Assembly (NCBI GenBank): GCA_038240335.1
Contig: JBBSDV010000087.1
Location: forward strand, 1 to 13,386
DNA from: JBBSDV01 sp038240335
GTDB taxonomy: Bacteria; Chloroflexota; Dehalococcoidia; DSTF01; JACRBR01
Reading direction: 5' to 3'
Length of the DNA: 13,386 nucleotides
In this document: piece by piece, positions 1 through 7,360 of the stretch
Layout: the number at the start of each line of letters is the position of its first letter
Numbering within the stretch: position 1 is the first letter of the stretch
The notes under the pieces: generated by a model
Told to the model about the DNA's origin: nothing
Database searches by the model: none
What the model saw: the letters and a program-made list of their open reading frames with translations, nothing else
Program-made: the position numbers and the translations under genes

Positions 1-908
1 ACCGGCGCATCGAACCGAAGCAGTTCCTCGACGGCGCTCTTGATCATCTCCGGATGCTCGCGCAGTCGTGACAACTGGTCCGGATGCTCGAGCAACGCGA
101 GGGCGCCATTGCCGATGAGGTTCACCGTCGTCTCGTGGCCCGCGATCAGCAGCAGCACGCACGTTGCGAGCAGCTCGTTCTCAGTCAGGTGCTGGCCCTC
201 GTCTTCCGCGGCGATCAGCGCACTCACGAGATCGTCGCGGGGCTCCGCCCGTCGTTTCGCGATGAGGTCGGTGAAGTACGCCGTGAACTCCTCGCTCGCC
301 GCCTGTCGTCGGGCAAGCACCTCGGGAGGCAGGACGAAGTCCGGATCGAGGCTCCGTGCCAGTTCGCGCGACCAGGCGCTGAACTTCGGATGGTCGTCCG
401 CCGGCACGCCGAGCATCTCGCTTATGATCGTCACCGGCAGCGGGTACGCCAACTCCTCGATCACGTCGATCGCGCCCTTCTTCGCCGCGGCGTCGATGAG
501 CTCGTCGACAAGCGACTGCGCGCGCGGCCGCAGCTGCTCGACGACGCGGGGCGTGAAGGCCTTGCTCACGAGGCCGCGCAGGCGCGTGTGGTCCGGCGGA
601 TCTGTGAAGAGAAACGGCTGTGTCGAATTCAGCAGCACTTCATCGGGATCGAGGCCCTGCGCCAGCATGTCGCCGCGGAAGTTCGCTGACTTTCGGCTGT
701 CGCTGCTCACCGATGGGTGACGCAGCATGGTCACGCAGTCGGCATAGCGCGTCAGCACCGTGAACCCGAGCGGACTGTCGTGAATCGGCTCTTCCTCGCG
801 CATCCGCCGGTAGAACGGATACGGGTCGGAGCGGAACGCCGCGTCGAACGGGTTGTACACGAGCGCCGGCTCCGGCGTCCCCGTGCTGCTTTCTATCGTC
901 GATGTCAT
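1..908 (-). CDS. Cytochrome P450 (3' part outside window)
   Basis: Heme-thiolate monooxygenase of the soluble bacterial type; the substrate cannot be told from sequence. The window holds about 302 N-terminal residues and the C-terminus runs off the left edge. Visible landmarks: DPPDHTRLR at residues 103-111 (typical of bacterial P450s before the C helix), the I-helix oxygen-activation motif AGHETT at 256-261, and the K-helix ExxR as ELLR at 295-298. The heme-ligand cysteine loop would lie beyond position 1. The ATG at 908-906 is supported by a GAGGTGA ribosome site seven bases upstream and by the usual 'YNPFD...DPYPFYRRMR' N-terminal pattern (residues 18-36). No membrane anchor is seen, so it should be cytosolic and need separate ferredoxin/reductase partners, none of which is in view. 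The HNH gene lies upstream on the same strand, 125 bp away. Family assignment is very secure; substrate is unknown. Confidence 0.95.
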   Translation of the reverse strand, partial: MTSTIESSTGTPEPALVYNPFDAAFRSDPYPFYRRMREEEPIHDSPLGFTVLTRYADCVTMLRHPSVSSDSRKSANFRGDMLAQGLDPDEVLLNSTQPFLFTDPPDHTRLRGLVSKAFTPRVVEQLRPRAQSLVDELIDAAAKKGAIDVIEELAYPLPVTIISEMLGVPADDHPKFSAWSRELARSLDPDFVLPPEVLARRQAASEEFTAYFTDLIAKRRAEPRDDLVSALIAAEDEGQHLTENELLATCVLLLIAGHETTVNLIGNGALALLEHPDQLSRLREHPEMIKSAVEELLRFDAP

Positions 909-1033
909 CGCGTCACCTCAGCAGGCATCATCGCAGCGATCACGCCGCGCCGCCACACGCCCCGGTTGCGAAATCATTGACGTGGCACAGGCTCAGGAGC
1001 CAAGGGGTTCGTGATCGGGTCGAGAATCGCCAC

Positions 1034-1510
1034 CTATCCCGCTGCGAGGCGGCGCGACGCGCGCTGCTGGTTCGTCACGTACACATGGCAGGCATGACAC
1101 AGCACCTCGAGGTTGTCCGGGTGATTGAGGCAGGACCAGCCACGATAGGCGCCGACGAGCGGCACGATGTGGTTCACCTCGAAGTGCGAGCGATAGCGAT
1201 AGCGCTTGCCGTCCGGCCGCTTGCCCGGATCCGGGACGCCGCAGTGATCGCACCAGCCCCCCGCGCGTCGGTTGCGCGTCAACGCCGCGGTACGCGCCTG
1301 CGACCAGAAATGGCGGAGCGTCGCTGTGTCGGCGCATGTCTTCCCGCACCAGCGGCGGCGCGGACTGACGACGCCGTCCTTCCCCGCCGGCAGCGGTGCA
1401 CCGCAGACGCACCGCCCCTCGACGCGCGGCGGCATGCACGCGACGCGGTCGCTCGCCGTGAGCACCGCGGACGCGCGTATCGGGGAAGGCTTGTTCGCGC
1501 GGGCGCCCAT
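1034..1510 (-). CDS. Small HNH-nuclease-like zinc protein
   Basis: A 158-residue protein with an HNH-type zinc-finger nuclease fold at its C-terminus: CDHC (Cys87, Cys90), VNHIVPL with Asn113-His114, the loop Asn133, then CHAC-H (Cys138, Cys141, His142). This matches the family order of CxxC, acid/Asn-His, Asn, CxxCH. The N-terminal half has its own cysteine set (CVC at 34-36 and CGKTC at 55-59), suggesting a second zinc ribbon. HNH domains cut or nick DNA in restriction, homing, repair and phage proteins; nothing here says which role applies. The frame is open further upstream to 1705, but that stretch is low-complexity; the ATG at 1510 has GAGG four bases before it, while the later ATG at 1435 has none. 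No methylase, integrase or intron is nearby, so this is an orphan. Domain call good, function unknown. Confidence 0.75.
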   Translation of the reverse strand: MGARANKPSPIRASAVLTASDRVACMPPRVEGRCVCGAPLPAGKDGVVSPRRRWCGKTCADTATLRHFWSQARTAALTRNRRAGGWCDHCGVPDPGKRPDGKRYRYRSHFEVNHIVPLVGAYRGWSCLNHPDNLEVLCHACHVYVTNQQRASRRLAAG

Positions 1511-1514
1511 CGAT

Positions 1515-1518
1515 CCTC
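1515..1518 (-). promoter_or_regulatory. Ribosome binding site deciding the HNH start
   Basis: GAGG on the minus strand, four bases before the ATG at 1510. Spacing is a little short. No comparable site precedes the in-frame ATG at 1435 or the far-upstream start at 1705, so this is the main reason for choosing 1510. Confidence 0.4.
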
Positions 1519-1741
1519 GATTCCAGCACCGTCTCGGGTACAAGGCTACAGGCTGGATCGCGGGATCGGAATCGGGGGAAACGCGCGGTGGGATGCCCGG
1601 AACCAGCGCTCCGGATGCGCCGGCGCCGTGCGGGATGGATGCGGCAGCGCCTCTCATCTCACCGCTCAGTGAGGCGAATGTCGCGCATCTGTGACGAGCC
1701 GACACTTGCGGTTACCACGACACTCGTGATTCGTTACCTGT

Positions 1742-4012
1742 ATGACGAAGCTCGAACCGGATTTCTCCATGCGTGAACTGGTGCAGTTGCGTGCGCGCCC
1801 CGAAGCGATTCACATCTACCACGGCCATACCGTCCTGACAACGAAGCAAGACGGTACCGTCTCGAAAGGCGGGCCCGAAGGGCTCTTTTTCCACAACACG
1901 CGGCTGCTCTCCTGGTGGGAGCATCGGATAAACGGCCAGCGCCTCAAGTTCATTTCCGCCAGCCCGGTCGACTCGTACTCCATGCTGCAAATGTATCTGT
2001 CACCGGACATCATGCAAGAAGTCGGGAACATCCCGCCCGAGGAGCGCGGCGTCGTGCTTCGCGTGTCGCGCTTCGTCGGCGACGGCATGCACGAAGACGC
2101 CGATCTCGAGAACTACACGCAGACCACAGTGAACTGCACGCTATCGTGGGACGTCGAGGCAGACTTCGCCGATCTCGGTGAAGCGATGGAGGGCAAGCGA
2201 AAACAAGAGGCGCCGGTCGACTCAGAGTGGCGCGCGATCGACGCGAAGACCCACGAACTGACGCTGAGTTATCGCCACGAAAAGCTGCCGATGGCAGTCG
2301 TCATCCGCTTCCTCCACCCCGACGGCGATCCGCGATGGGAGGACGGCCGGGTCGTCTTCGATGCCAAACTCGCGCCGCACGAACACGCCCACTTCTGCGT
2401 CTCGATCGAGCCGGTCATCGACGGCCGTCACGCCACGCCCGAATACGGCTGTTACGCCTTCGGCGGCGATACCGGTTCGCCGCACGACGAGATGCGAAAG
2501 CGGTTGCTCGCGGACGCGACGCGCGTCGCCACAACCAACGCCAACGCCCACGACGCATGGCACGCCGCCGTTCGCGATCTCGCATCGCTGCCACTCTACG
2601 ACGGCGGTTGGCCCGAAGCGCTGACGCCGGCTGCCGGCATCCCCGCCTACCAGGCGCTCTTCGGACGCGATTCGCTGACAGCCAGCTGGCAGGCCGCCTC
2701 GGTTTCGCCGCTGTTGATGGAGGCGTCGATCATCCGCACGGCGCAACACATCGGCTCGACGCGCGATGATTTTCGCGACGAACTGCCAGGCCGCGTCATC
2801 CAGCAGATAAGCTTCAGCCCGTTGGCGAGGCTCGGTCTGACGCCGTTCCGTTGCTACTACGGCGACTACTCGGCGCCGGCCGCCTTCCTAATCGTCCTCG
2901 GCCAGCACTATATGTGGACGGGCGACACCGAGTTCTTCCGCCGTCATCAAGATGCGGCGGAGCGTGTCCTCGCCTTTCTTGATGGCGAAGCAGATGCCGA
3001 CCGGGACGGATTCATCGAGTACGAGACCCGATCGCCGCTCGGCCAGAAGAACCAGGGGTGGAAGGACTCGGCCGTCGCCGTCGTCTACGAGGACGGAAGC
3101 GTCGTGCCGAACCCCGTCGCCACTTGCGAGTTGCAAGGCGACGTCTACTCCGCGAAGCAGCAGCACGGCCTCGCGATCGCGCTTGCCGGAAAGCAATTCG
3201 GCGATGCCCGGCGTCTACTGAAGGAAGCATCCGATCTGAAGAAGCGCTTCGCGGAATCGTTCTGGATGCCCGACGAGCAATTCGTCGCGCTCTGCCTCGA
3301 CCCGGACAAGCGCGCGGTCAGGACGATCGCCTCGAACGCCGCGCACTGTCTTGCGACCGGCATCGTGAGCGGCGACCACGCGGGTGCGGTGGCGAAGCGC
3401 CTCCTTGCTGCCGACATGTACTCCGGCTGGGGCGTCCGCACGCTCTCCACGGAGCACCCGTCATACAACCCCTACAGTTACCAGCTCGGCAGCGTCTGGC
3501 CGATGGAGAGCGCGAACACCGCGTTCGGGATGGCCCGCTACGGCTTGTATGACGAGGTCAACGTCCTCACCCGCGGTCTCTTCGATCTGGCCGCCCTCTT
3601 CCCGAACCATCAGTTGCCGGAGGTCGTTGGCGGCTACCAGCGCGACGCGGAGCATCCCCACCCCGGCACGTATCCGCAGGCCGAGACGCCGCAGGCATGG
3701 TCGGCCAGCGCCGTGCCGATGTGCGTACAGTCGATGCTCGGCCTGCAGCCGCTCGCGCCGCTACGCACACTGCTCATCGATCCCGCGCTCCCCGAGTGGA
3801 TGCCCGATCTCACGCTTTCGAACCTGCAGGTGGGGGACGCGCGCGTCACCATCCGGTTCCATCGCGAAGCGGACGGCAGCACGGGCTGGAAGATCATCGA
3901 GAAGCGCGGCACGCTGTTCGTGATCCAGCAGCCATCCGGCTTGTCGCTGACGGCGAGCGCCCGCGATCGCGCCAAAGACCTCGCAACCTCGATTTTTCCC
4001 TGGACGCACTGA
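1742..4012 (+). CDS. Glycogen debranching enzyme-type amylo-alpha-1,6-glucosidase
   Basis: A 756-residue cytosolic glycoside hydrolase with the two-part layout of bacterial debranching-like enzymes. An N-terminal beta domain (about residues 20-230; 'GPEGLFFHNTRLLS' at 45-58) is followed by an (alpha/alpha)6 barrel (about 270-700). Barrel landmarks: FGRDSL at 307-312, DGFIEYE at 422-428, NQGWKDS at 437-443, SGWGVRTLS at 561-569, GSVWP at 583-587, LPE at 625-627 and PQAWSA at 650-655. By family analogy Asp442 and Glu627 are the likely acid/base pair. Expected role: removing alpha-1,6-linked glucose or related branches from glycogen-like glucans; a different alpha-glucoside is possible because this clan is diverse. 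The ATG at 1742 lacks a clear ribosome site, and the ATG at 1769 is an alternative. The gene stands alone: divergent from the HNH gene and convergent with gmk, 42 bp between stop codons. No glycogen synthase or phosphorylase is in view. Confidence 0.9.
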   Translation: MTKLEPDFSMRELVQLRARPEAIHIYHGHTVLTTKQDGTVSKGGPEGLFFHNTRLLSWWEHRINGQRLKFISASPVDSYSMLQMYLSPDIMQEVGNIPPEERGVVLRVSRFVGDGMHEDADLENYTQTTVNCTLSWDVEADFADLGEAMEGKRKQEAPVDSEWRAIDAKTHELTLSYRHEKLPMAVVIRFLHPDGDPRWEDGRVVFDAKLAPHEHAHFCVSIEPVIDGRHATPEYGCYAFGGDTGSPHDEMRKRLLADATRVATTNANAHDAWHAAVRDLASLPLYDGGWPEALTPAAGIPAYQALFGRDSLTASWQAASVSPLLMEASIIRTAQHIGSTRDDFRDELPGRVIQQISFSPLARLGLTPFRCYYGDYSAPAAFLIVLGQHYMWTGDTEFFRRHQDAAERVLAFLDGEADADRDGFIEYETRSPLGQKNQGWKDSAVAVVYEDGSVVPNPVATCELQGDVYSAKQQHGLAIALAGKQFGDARRLLKEASDLKKRFAESFWMPDEQFVALCLDPDKRAVRTIASNAAHCLATGIVSGDHAGAVAKRLLAADMYSGWGVRTLSTEHPSYNPYSYQLGSVWPMESANTAFGMARYGLYDEVNVLTRGLFDLAALFPNHQLPEVVGGYQRDAEHPHPGTYPQAETPQAWSASAVPMCVQSMLGLQPLAPLRTLLIDPALPEWMPDLTLSNLQVGDARVTIRFHREADGSTGWKIIEKRGTLFVIQQPSGLSLTASARDRAKDLATSIFPWTH

Positions 4013-4054
4013 CGGTATGCCGGTTGCACGCTTCGACACCTCGACGGAAGAGGC

Positions 4055-4642
4055 TCAACCGCGCCGCAGCCGCTCTGCCTCGAGGATCTCGGCGAGCCGC
4101 GTCGCCGTCGCTTCCAGCCGGCCGGCGCTGTTGGTGATCACGTACTCGAACTCCTCCTGGCGAAGCAACTCTGACGCGGCGGTGCGGAGGCGGCGCTGGA
4201 TGCGCTCCTCGTCGTCGGCGCCGCGGGCGCGCATCCGCGCCTCGAGGTCGGAGACGGACGAGGGCGCGATAAACACGGTCACCGCGTCCGGCCGCAGCCG
4301 CTTGATCGTCTCCGCGCCCTGCACATCGGTGCGAACGTAGACGTCGAAACCGGCCGCCAGCTTGTCGGCGATCTGCTGGCGCGGCACGCCGTACTGGTGC
4401 CCGTAGACGACCGCGTGCTCGAGCACGCCGTCGCCGGCGACGAGCTTGTCGAAGTCGGCATCGGTGAGGAAGAAGTAGTCGACGCCGTCCCGCTCGCTCT
4501 CGCGCGGAGGCCGCGTCGTGCAGGTGACGACGCGGTGGAACACGTGACCGCGGCGCTCGAGCTCATCGAGCACCGCGTCCTTGCCGACGCCCGAGGGGCC
4601 GGACAGGACGACGAGCAGTGGGTGCTGGCTCGGATCGCTCAT
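4055..4642 (-). CDS. gmk: Guanylate kinase
   Basis: Phosphorylates GMP to GDP with ATP, an essential cytosolic step of guanine nucleotide supply. The 195-residue length is normal. Motifs in order: P-loop GPSGVGKD at 15-22, the GMP-site pattern TTRPPRESE at 42-50, GVDYFFLT at 53-60, LEHAVVYGHQYGVPR at 74-88, DVQGAE around 115, and the lid-region arginine cluster QRRLR. The residue after the P-loop lysine is Asp22, where most P-loop kinases have Ser or Thr. The ATG at 4642 puts the P-loop at the usual distance from the N-terminus; an in-frame GTG at 4690 is possible, and neither has a good ribosome site. It lies 82 bp after remA, the pairing known from Firmicutes, but no rpoZ follows: the gene ends the run, facing the debranching enzyme. 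Confidence 0.95.
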   Translation of the reverse strand: MSDPSQHPLLVVLSGPSGVGKDAVLDELERRGHVFHRVVTCTTRPPRESERDGVDYFFLTDADFDKLVAGDGVLEHAVVYGHQYGVPRQQIADKLAAGFDVYVRTDVQGAETIKRLRPDAVTVFIAPSSVSDLEARMRARGADDEERIQRRLRTAASELLRQEEFEYVITNSAGRLEATATRLAEILEAERLRRG

Positions 4643-4724
4643 GTCATCGGCAGAGCCAGGTGGCCGACGCGGGCTGAATGCCCGCCCCACGATGGATCAG
4701 GCGCGGTGTGTGAAGCGCTGTTCG

Positions 4725-5018
4725 TCACGCTTCCATTGTAGCCGCGTGTTGGCTAGGAGCCGCGGCGGGACCGCTCCGATTGCCGCGGATGCGCCCCTCG
4801 ATCGTCTCGGGCGTGATCGCCGCAAGCACGATCGAGCCGCTGTCCATGAAGACCACGGCCTTCGTCCGGCGGCCGCTTGTCATGTCGATTGTAATGCTCT
4901 TGCCGCGGCCGTCTTGCACCAGCCGCTTCACCGGCGCGGCGCTCGGCGCGGCAATGCCGACGACGTGATTCGCCGCGAGATAGTTGCCAAATCCGACGTG
5001 TATAAGCTCGACTGCCAT
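4725..5018 (-). CDS. remA: RemA-like DNA-binding regulator (DUF370)
   Basis: A 97-residue protein closely matching the Bacillus extracellular-matrix regulator RemA (YlzA family): 'LIHVGFGNYLAANH' at 5-18, 'PSAAPVKR' at 25-32, and the basic 'SGRRTKAV' at 48-55 followed by 'VFMDSG'. In Bacillus RemA is an oligomeric DNA-binding protein that activates matrix and osmoprotection genes, and arginines at about positions 18, 50 and 51 matter. Here Arg50-Arg51 and Pro29 are kept but position 18 is His. The last 20 or so residues are an Ala/Pro-rich tail beyond the conserved fold. A strong GAGGG ribosome site sits six bases before the ATG. It lies 40 bp after aroA and 82 bp before gmk; remA-gmk adjacency is a conserved arrangement. 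What it regulates in this organism is unknown. Confidence 0.9.
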   Translation of the reverse strand: MAVELIHVGFGNYLAANHVVGIAAPSAAPVKRLVQDGRGKSITIDMTSGRRTKAVVFMDSGSIVLAAITPETIEGRIRGNRSGPAAAPSQHAATMEA

Positions 5019-5058
5019 GTGTTGCCCTCACGGCTCTGAAAGGCGCCACCGGCATCCA

Positions 5059-6360
5059 TCAGTCCATCAGTCGTGACAGGTGCGCCCAAAAGTCAGGATA
5101 GGAGACCGCCACCGCGTCCGCATCATCAATTCGGACGTCGCCCTTTGCCGCGAGACCGGCCACCGCGAGCGCCATCGCGAGGCGATGATCGCCGAACGAG
5201 CGCACCGTTCCTGATTCGAATCCGCCCCCACCCTCGATGATCATGCCGTCGTCGCGCTCGCTGATCGCTACACCCAGCGCGCTCAATTGCGATACGACTG
5301 TTGCAACGCGGTCCGACTCCTTCACGCGCAGTTCTTCGGCGTCCCGGATTTCCGTCGTTCCCTCAGCGAATGCTGCGGCGACGGCCAGCACTGGTACCTC
5401 GTCAATCAACCGCAGCAGCAACTCGCCGCCGACCGGGATGCCGTGCAGCCGCGACGATCGCACGATGATGTCGGCGACCGGCTCGCCCGCCACCTGTCGC
5501 TCTTCTTCGATCGCGAGATCCGCCCCCATCGCCTGCAGCGCGTCGATGATCCCCGTACGCGTCGGGTTGATGCCGACGCCCGTAAGCAGCAATTCTGCGT
5601 CGGGATGGATCGCCGCAGCCACCATCCAGAACGCCGCCGCCGAGATGTCGTTCGGCACTCGCATCGAGAGCGGCATCAGCGGCCGGCCCGGGGTCAGCCG
5701 CACGAGCGGTCCCTCGCGGCCGATATCGGCACCCATCGCGGATAGCATGCGCTCGGTGTGATCGCGCGACGCCTCCGCTTCCTCGACGATCGTCTCGCCC
5801 TCAGCGAAGAGGCCGGCGAGCAGTACCGCCGACTTCACCTGCGCGCTGGCGACCGGCATTTTGTACCGGATACCCCGCAGACCGCCGCCGCGGATCGCCA
5901 GCGGCGCGAAGCGGCCGTCCTCGCGGCCGTCGATGCGCGCGCCCATCTCGCGCAGCGGCGTCGCGACGCGTGCCATCGGTCGCGATCGCAGCGACTCGTC
6001 GCCACTGAGCACGGACAGAAACGGCTGGCCGGCGAGGATGCCGCTTATCAACCGCATTGTCGTCCCGGAGTTGCCGCAATCGAGCACGCCCGCAGCCTCG
6101 CGCAGGCCGTTCAGTCCTTTGCCACGGATCGTCACGACGCACGCCTCGCCGCTGCCGTCATCGAGCGTCGATTCGACACCGAGGTCGCGCAGCACGCGCA
6201 GCGTCGAGAGGCAGTCTTCGCCGGGAAGGAAGTTGCGGATCGTCGCTTCGCCGTCGCTCAGCGCGTTGAGCAGCGCCGCGCGGTGCGAGATCGATTTGTC
6301 GCCGGGCACGGCGATCGTGCCGCGCAGGCGGCGAGCCGGCGTGACGACGCGCGCCGTCAA
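5059..6360 (-). CDS. aroA: 3-phosphoshikimate 1-carboxyvinyltransferase (EPSP synthase), class II-like
   Basis: Joins shikimate-3-phosphate and phosphoenolpyruvate to give EPSP, the sixth step of the shikimate pathway, in the cytosol. Full length at 433 residues, with GDKS at 20-23, GNSGTTMR at 96-103, RPMAR at 127-131, SAQVK at 172-176, RDHTE at 199-203, NPTR at 265-268, DE at 320-321, KESDR at 347-351 and GDHR at 390-393. The set GDKS, SAQxK, RxHxE and NxTR is the one described for class II (glyphosate-tolerant type) enzymes. The start is TTG at 6360, overlapping the tyrA stop as TTGA, with AAGGA nine bases upstream; there is no ATG nearby that keeps the N-terminal beta strand. The 4-nt overlap suggests co-translation with tyrA, another aromatic-pathway enzyme. 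Identity is certain; the class is inferred from motifs. Confidence 0.97.
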   Translation of the reverse strand: MTARVVTPARRLRGTIAVPGDKSISHRAALLNALSDGEATIRNFLPGEDCLSTLRVLRDLGVESTLDDGSGEACVVTIRGKGLNGLREAAGVLDCGNSGTTMRLISGILAGQPFLSVLSGDESLRSRPMARVATPLREMGARIDGREDGRFAPLAIRGGGLRGIRYKMPVASAQVKSAVLLAGLFAEGETIVEEAEASRDHTERMLSAMGADIGREGPLVRLTPGRPLMPLSMRVPNDISAAAFWMVAAAIHPDAELLLTGVGINPTRTGIIDALQAMGADLAIEEERQVAGEPVADIIVRSSRLHGIPVGGELLLRLIDEVPVLAVAAAFAEGTTEIRDAEELRVKESDRVATVVSQLSALGVAISERDDGMIIEGGGGFESGTVRSFGDHRLAMALAVAGLAAKGDVRIDDADAVAVSYPDFWAHLSRLMD

Positions 6361-7358
6361 CGGCGCCTGTCCTTCTCGTTCGCCTCCGCGTCCTTGATCA
6401 TGTCCTGCTGCTTCTTCATGAAGCTGTTGATCTTCGAGCCGAGCAGGATGTCGCCGAGTGACACGCTCTCGACTGGCGCCGAGACATCACGCCGCGGCGC
6501 ACCGTTGAGCATGAAGTTGTCGCGCTCGATCTGCGGCCGCGCGAATGCCTCGAGCAGCGGCTCGCTCTCGCCCGCGGCGATCGTTGCACGCAGCCGATAC
6601 AGCTCGTCCTGGAAGCGATCGATCCAGTGCAGCACGTTCTCCCGATTGGTGTGCATGATGTCGTGCGCCATTTCGGCCGATCCCGAGGCGAGGCGCGTCG
6701 TGTCGCGGAAGCCGCTCGAGGCCAGCTTCGCCATCTCCGGCCAGGCGGCGCTCTGGAACACCATCGAGAACAACACCGACGACAGCGCCAGCGGCAGGTG
6801 GCTGATGGCGGCGACGTAGCTGTCGTGCTCGTGCGCATCCATGTACGTCGGCACCGCGCCGACCTCTTGCGCGACGCCGATGACGGTGCGTACGGCGCCC
6901 TCGCTGGCGCCGACGGACGGCACGACGACCCAGGTCTTGTCGCGAAACAGATCGGCGTCGGCTGCGTCGATGCCGGAGGTCTCCTTTCCGGCCATCGGAT
7001 GGCCGCCGACGAACTGCACGTGCTCGGGCAGCAGCTCGCGCGCCCACGCCATCACGTTGCCCTTCGTGCTGGCAGCGTCGGTGACGATCGTGCCGGGCTC
7101 GAGCGCCGGCGCGATATCGCGGAAGATCTGCGGCGTCGCGAGGATCGGCGCGGCGATGATCACGAGCTTCGCGCCCTTGACCGCTTCGGCTGGATCGCGG
7201 TTCTCTTCGTCGATCGCGCCGATCTTCTTCGCCCGCTGCACCGTGTCGCGTGACCGCGCGACACCGGTGATGTGCAGGTCCTTCAGCGGCGAGCGCTTCA
7301 GCGCCAGCCCGATCGAGCCGCCGATCAACCCGAGCCCGATGATCGTGATGCGTTCCAT
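6357..7358 (-). CDS. tyrA: TyrA-family prephenate/arogenate dehydrogenase
   Basis: Oxidative decarboxylation of prephenate (or arogenate) toward tyrosine. The 333-residue protein has a Rossmann N-terminus with GLGLIGG at 8-14, TDAASTKG at 93-100, the family motif GGHPMAGKE at 118-126 and SHLP at 186-189 in the helical dimerisation part. There is no fused chorismate mutase. The C-terminal stretch of about 45 residues is charged and Lys-rich ('KKQQDMIKDAEANEKDRRR') and does not look like an ACT domain. The second beta strand ends 'GVARSRD' with Arg at 35 and no Asp, which hints at NADP+ preference. The ATG at 7358 is chosen although the frame stays open to 7523: the Rossmann motif starts here and GAGG lies seven bases upstream. 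It begins 2 nt after the HD gene stop and overlaps aroA by 4 nt. Confidence 0.95.
   Translation of the reverse strand: MERITIIGLGLIGGSIGLALKRSPLKDLHITGVARSRDTVQRAKKIGAIDEENRDPAEAVKGAKLVIIAAPILATPQIFRDIAPALEPGTIVTDAASTKGNVMAWARELLPEHVQFVGGHPMAGKETSGIDAADADLFRDKTWVVVPSVGASEGAVRTVIGVAQEVGAVPTYMDAHEHDSYVAAISHLPLALSSVLFSMVFQSAAWPEMAKLASSGFRDTTRLASGSAEMAHDIMHTNRENVLHWIDRFQDELYRLRATIAAGESEPLLEAFARPQIERDNFMLNGAPRRDVSAPVESVSLGDILLGSKINSFMKKQQDMIKDAEANEKDRRR
6370..6374 (-). promoter_or_regulatory. Ribosome binding site for the aroA TTG start
   Basis: AAGGA on the minus strand, nine bases before the TTG at 6360 and inside the last codons of tyrA. It supports the unusual TTG start and independent ribosome entry at the TTGA overlap. 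Confidence 0.5.
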
Positions 7359-7360
7359 AG

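Noticed and set aside
1511..1705. N-terminal extension of the HNH protein
   Set aside because: Low-complexity residues without motifs; a ribosome site precedes the ATG at 1510.
5758..6819. A 353-codon open frame on the plus strand across aroA and tyrA
   Set aside because: Antisense to two certain enzymes; Arg/Ala-rich with no motif.
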